A DNA stretch of 7,049 bases, from NCBI GenBank assembly GCA_011391185.1, contig JAABRB010000189.1, positions 1-7,049 on the forward strand. The letters run 5' to 3'. Of this stretch, positions 4,848-7,049 are shown one piece after another. The stretch's first letter is position 1. Each line of letters begins with the position of its first letter. Made by a program: the position numbers and the translations under genes. The stretch comes from Betaproteobacteria bacterium (lineage in GTDB: Bacteria; Pseudomonadota; Gammaproteobacteria; Burkholderiales; SG8-39). The notes under the pieces were generated by a model, which searched no databases, was not told the origin of the DNA, and saw nothing but the letters and a program-made list of their open reading frames with translations.

Positions 4848-6830
4848 ATGCAGGAAGGCGCAGTTCTCTGGCAACCCACCGCTTCCTTCCGCGAAGGCAG
4901 CGAACTCACGCGTTACATGCGCTGGCTGGCCGAGCACAAGGGGCGCGCGTTTTCCGGTTATCAGGCGCTCTGGGAGTGGTCGGTGCGCGACCTGGAGGCC
5001 TTCTGGGCCTCGCTCTGGGAATTCTTCGAAATTCGCGCATCGTCGCCGTACGAGCGCGTGCTGCGAGAGCGCCGCATGCCCGGTGCGCGGTGGTTCGAAG
5101 GCGCACGGCTCAACTATGCCGAACACGTCTTCAGGCATGCGTCACTCCACCATCCGGCGCTGATTGCGCGTTCCGAGCAACGGCCTACCAGTGAAATCCC
5201 CTGGACCGCGCTCGAACGCGAGGTCGGCGCAGTCGCCGCGGCATTGCGCGGGTTCGGCGTCGTCCCGGGCGATCGGGTCGTCTCGTTCATGCCCAACATT
5301 CCGGAGACGCTCATCGCGTTTCTCGCCTGCGCGAGCCTGGGCGCGATCTGGTCGAGCTGCGCGCCCGACATGGGCACCCGGGCGGTGGTCGACCGATTCC
5401 GGCAGATCGAGCCGAAGATCCTGTTTGCCGTCGACGGCTACACCTATGGCGGCAAGGCGTACGACCGGCGTCCGGTGCTCGCCGAGATCGCGGCGGCATT
5501 GCCGACGCTCGAGCATACGGTGCTTCTTCCGTACCTGGATGCCGACTCGCGTCCGGGCGAGTACCCTGGCGGAATCGCCTGGTCGCGCCTGACCGAGCGC
5601 GCCGCGCCGCTCGTGTTCGAGCCGCTCGACTTCGATCATCCGCTCTGGATCGTCTACTCGTCGGGCACCACCGGCGCACCCAAGGCCATCGTTCACGGTC
5701 ACGGCGGGATCGTTCTCGAGCATCTGAAGACGCTGCTCCTGCACCAGGACATGCGGCCGGGCGATCGATTCTTCTGGATGTCGAGCACCGGTTGGGTCGT
5801 CTGGAATCTTGCGATCGGCGGGCTGCTCGCAGGCTGCACCGTCGTCCTCTACGATGGCAACCCCGCCTACCCGGACCCGGGCGCCGTATGGCGCTACGTC
5901 GGCGAGACCCGGTGCCGGCACTTCGGTAGCGGCGCCGCGCTCCTGACCGCGACCATGAAGGCCGGTGTTGCACCCTGCGAGATCGCCGATCTGGACGCGC
6001 TCGAGGTGATCAGTACAACCGGCTCGCCGCTGCCGATCGACGCGTTCGAATGGGTCTACGCGCGCGTCAAACGCGACGTCTGGCTCGCGTCGATCAGCGG
6101 CGGCACGGACGTGGCGGCGGGTTTCGTCGGCGGCGCGCCGATCCTCCCGGTCACTGCGGGAGAAATGCAATGCGCCATGCTGGGCGTCGCGGCACGCGCC
6201 TTCGACGAGCGGGGACAGGCAGTGGTCGGAGCGGTGGGCGAACTCGTGATTACCGAGCCCATGCCTTCGATGCCGCTCTACTTCTGGAACGACCCGGACG
6301 ATGCGCGCTATCGCGAGAGCTATTTCGAGATGTTCCCCGGCAATTGGCGCCACGGGGACTGGATCCGGTTCACCGATCGGGGCACCTGTGTCATCTATGG
6401 ACGCTCCGACACCACCATCAACCGGTACGGCATTCGCATGGGAACTGCAGAAATCTACCGGGCGGTCGAAGACATGCCTGAGGTCCTGGACAGCCTGGTC
6501 GTTGACCTCGAGTACCTGGGCCGGGAATCGTTCATGCCGCTCTTCGTCCTGCTCGCTCCGGGCACGGCGCTCGACGACGAGCTGAAGCAGCGCATCAAGG
6601 CACGCATCCGCACCCTGGCATCGGGGCGCCACGTCCCCAACGAGATCTATGCGGTCGATGAGGTGCCGCGCACGCTCACCGGGAAGAAGATGGAGCTGCC
6701 GGTGCGCAAGATCCTGCTGGGCGCCGCCGCGGAAGCCGTGGCGAGCCCGGACGCAATGGCGAATCCCCAGAGCCTCCGATTTTTCGTTGAGTTCGCCGGG
6801 CGCCTCAATGGGCCGCGCGAGAGGTCATAG
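4848..6830 (+). CDS. aacS: Acetoacetyl-CoA synthetase (acetoacetate-CoA ligase)
   Basis: The 660-residue product activates acetoacetate to acetoacetyl-CoA with ATP, feeding thiolase or polyhydroxybutyrate metabolism. Length and ends fit the family. The N-terminus reads LWQP at 7-10 and LTRYMRWL at 20-27. A conserved FEGARLNYAEHVF (83-95) precedes the adenylation core. Core motifs in order are the P-loop YSSGTTGAPK (270-279), WMSSTGWVVWN (310-320), SISGGTDVAAGF (415-426, the family's form of motif A5), HGDW with Asp504, GRSDTTINRYGIRMG (518-532), and the catalytic Lys613 in LTGKKMELPVRK. The ISGGTD and TINRYGIRMGTAEIY forms distinguish it from acetyl-CoA synthetase. ATG 4848 is the first possible start, because the SDR stop codon is in the same frame 24 bases upstream. 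The Shine-Dalgarno is poor, so translation may be coupled to the SDR gene. It appears to be the last gene of the operon and is followed by a strong hairpin. Confidence 0.95.
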   Translation: MQEGAVLWQPTASFREGSELTRYMRWLAEHKGRAFSGYQALWEWSVRDLEAFWASLWEFFEIRASSPYERVLRERRMPGARWFEGARLNYAEHVFRHASLHHPALIARSEQRPTSEIPWTALEREVGAVAAALRGFGVVPGDRVVSFMPNIPETLIAFLACASLGAIWSSCAPDMGTRAVVDRFRQIEPKILFAVDGYTYGGKAYDRRPVLAEIAAALPTLEHTVLLPYLDADSRPGEYPGGIAWSRLTERAAPLVFEPLDFDHPLWIVYSSGTTGAPKAIVHGHGGIVLEHLKTLLLHQDMRPGDRFFWMSSTGWVVWNLAIGGLLAGCTVVLYDGNPAYPDPGAVWRYVGETRCRHFGSGAALLTATMKAGVAPCEIADLDALEVISTTGSPLPIDAFEWVYARVKRDVWLASISGGTDVAAGFVGGAPILPVTAGEMQCAMLGVAARAFDERGQAVVGAVGELVITEPMPSMPLYFWNDPDDARYRESYFEMFPGNWRHGDWIRFTDRGTCVIYGRSDTTINRYGIRMGTAEIYRAVEDMPEVLDSLVVDLEYLGRESFMPLFVLLAPGTALDDELKQRIKARIRTLASGRHVPNEIYAVDEVPRTLTGKKMELPVRKILLGAAAEAVASPDAMANPQSLRFFVEFAGRLNGPRERS

Positions 6831-6905
6831 GGCAGCTTAACCACCCCGGCTGCTTCGCCGCCACCCCTCCTTGAAAAGGAGGGGAATAACCGATTACGCC
6901 TTTGC
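6831..6905. other. Non-coding spacer between aacS and the 70-bp array
   Basis: Apart from the hairpin at 6864-6884, this spacer contains GGCTGCTTCGCCGC (6848-6861). It matches 13 of 14 bases of GGCTGCTACGCCGC in the 46-bp array at the other end of the window. No gene, promoter or RNA gene is visible. Confidence 0.5.
6864..6884. terminator. 9-bp perfect hairpin downstream of aacS, possible terminator
   Basis: CCCCTCCTT-GAA-AAGGAGGGG is a perfect 9-bp stem with a three-base loop, beginning 33 bases after the aacS stop. It is followed by AATAAC, not a T-run, so it is not a textbook intrinsic terminator in the plus direction. It could still pause transcription, protect the mRNA 3' end, or be an interspersed palindromic element. 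Its strong symmetry and its position next to a repeat array favour the last view as much as a terminator. Confidence 0.4.
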
Positions 6906-7049
6906 CCGGGCTTGCTCTAAGCGGGAAGGAGGGTAACGGGAGGGAACCAGCCGGTTCCCTCCTGTTCGTAGCCTACCGGGCTTGCTCTAAGCGGGAAGGA
7001 GGGTAACGGGAGGGAACCAGCCGGTTCCCTCCTGTTCGTAGCCTACCGG
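6906..7049. repeat. Tandem array of a 70-bp unit (two full copies, open at the right edge)
   Basis: Copies at 6906-6975 and 6976-7045 are identical over all 70 bases, and the first four bases of a third copy (CCGG) end the window. Each unit carries two potential structures. One is a canonical G-quadruplex motif on the plus strand, with four GGG tracts separated by loops of 5, 4 and 1 bases (6923-6944 and 6993-7014). The other is a 10-bp perfect hairpin, GGAGGGAACC-AGCC-GGTTCCCTCC (6939-6962 and 7009-7032). The last two G tracts lie in or next to the left hairpin arm, so the two folds compete. No coding capacity is evident. Perfect identity between copies indicates recent duplication or active homogenisation. 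Confidence 0.96.

Noticed and set aside
5142..6632. 496-residue minus-strand open frame inside aacS
   Set aside because: The aacS frame carries all adenylation motifs in order. The antisense frame is arginine- and histidine-rich, as expected for a shadow frame.
6906..7049. CRISPR array or tRNA-type structure
   Set aside because: The 70-bp units are identical with no spacers, and the hairpin plus G tracts do not form a cloverleaf.

Overview
The window is a GC-rich stretch (roughly two thirds G+C by eye) with six complete genes and no sign of phage, transposase, tRNA or rRNA. The gene families, codon use and Shine-Dalgarno sites fit a high-GC proteobacterium, most likely betaproteobacterial (Burkholderiales-like). 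That placement is inferred from gene content and not proven.

Layout: 1-215 is a tandem array of a 46-bp unit, cut by the window start. It runs into the 3' end of a minus-strand maleylacetoacetate isomerase gene (197-835). A 158-bp divergent region with a perfect inverted repeat separates it from a plus-strand MaoC-type hydratase gene (994-1437). That gene converges, 16 bp apart, on a minus-strand AMP-forming acyl-CoA synthetase gene (1454-3100). A second divergent region (3101-3397) holds a 17-bp direct repeat and a GC-alternating tract. From it leads a probable three-gene plus-strand operon: type II (S)-2-haloacid dehalogenase (3398-4072), an SDR oxidoreductase lacking the usual catalytic serine (4110-4823), and acetoacetyl-CoA synthetase (4848-6830). 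The last 219 bp have no gene. They hold a strong hairpin and then a tandem array of a 70-bp unit that runs off the window end, each unit carrying a G-quadruplex motif overlapping a hairpin.

How the genes fit together: nearly all products act on small carboxylic acids or their CoA thioesters. Maleylacetoacetate isomerase belongs to the route from homogentisate to fumarate and acetoacetate, and acetoacetyl-CoA synthetase activates acetoacetate for entry into thiolase or polyhydroxyalkanoate metabolism. The hydratase and the second ligase are generic acyl-CoA enzymes. The dehalogenase converts 2-haloacids to 2-hydroxyacids, which an SDR could in principle oxidise to 2-oxoacids. A combined role in short-chain and halogenated acid use is a hypothesis from neighbourhood only.

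No clearly unprecedented system is visible. The most unusual material is the pair of structured tandem arrays bracketing the genes, one of which encodes the end of a real protein, and the altered active site of the SDR.
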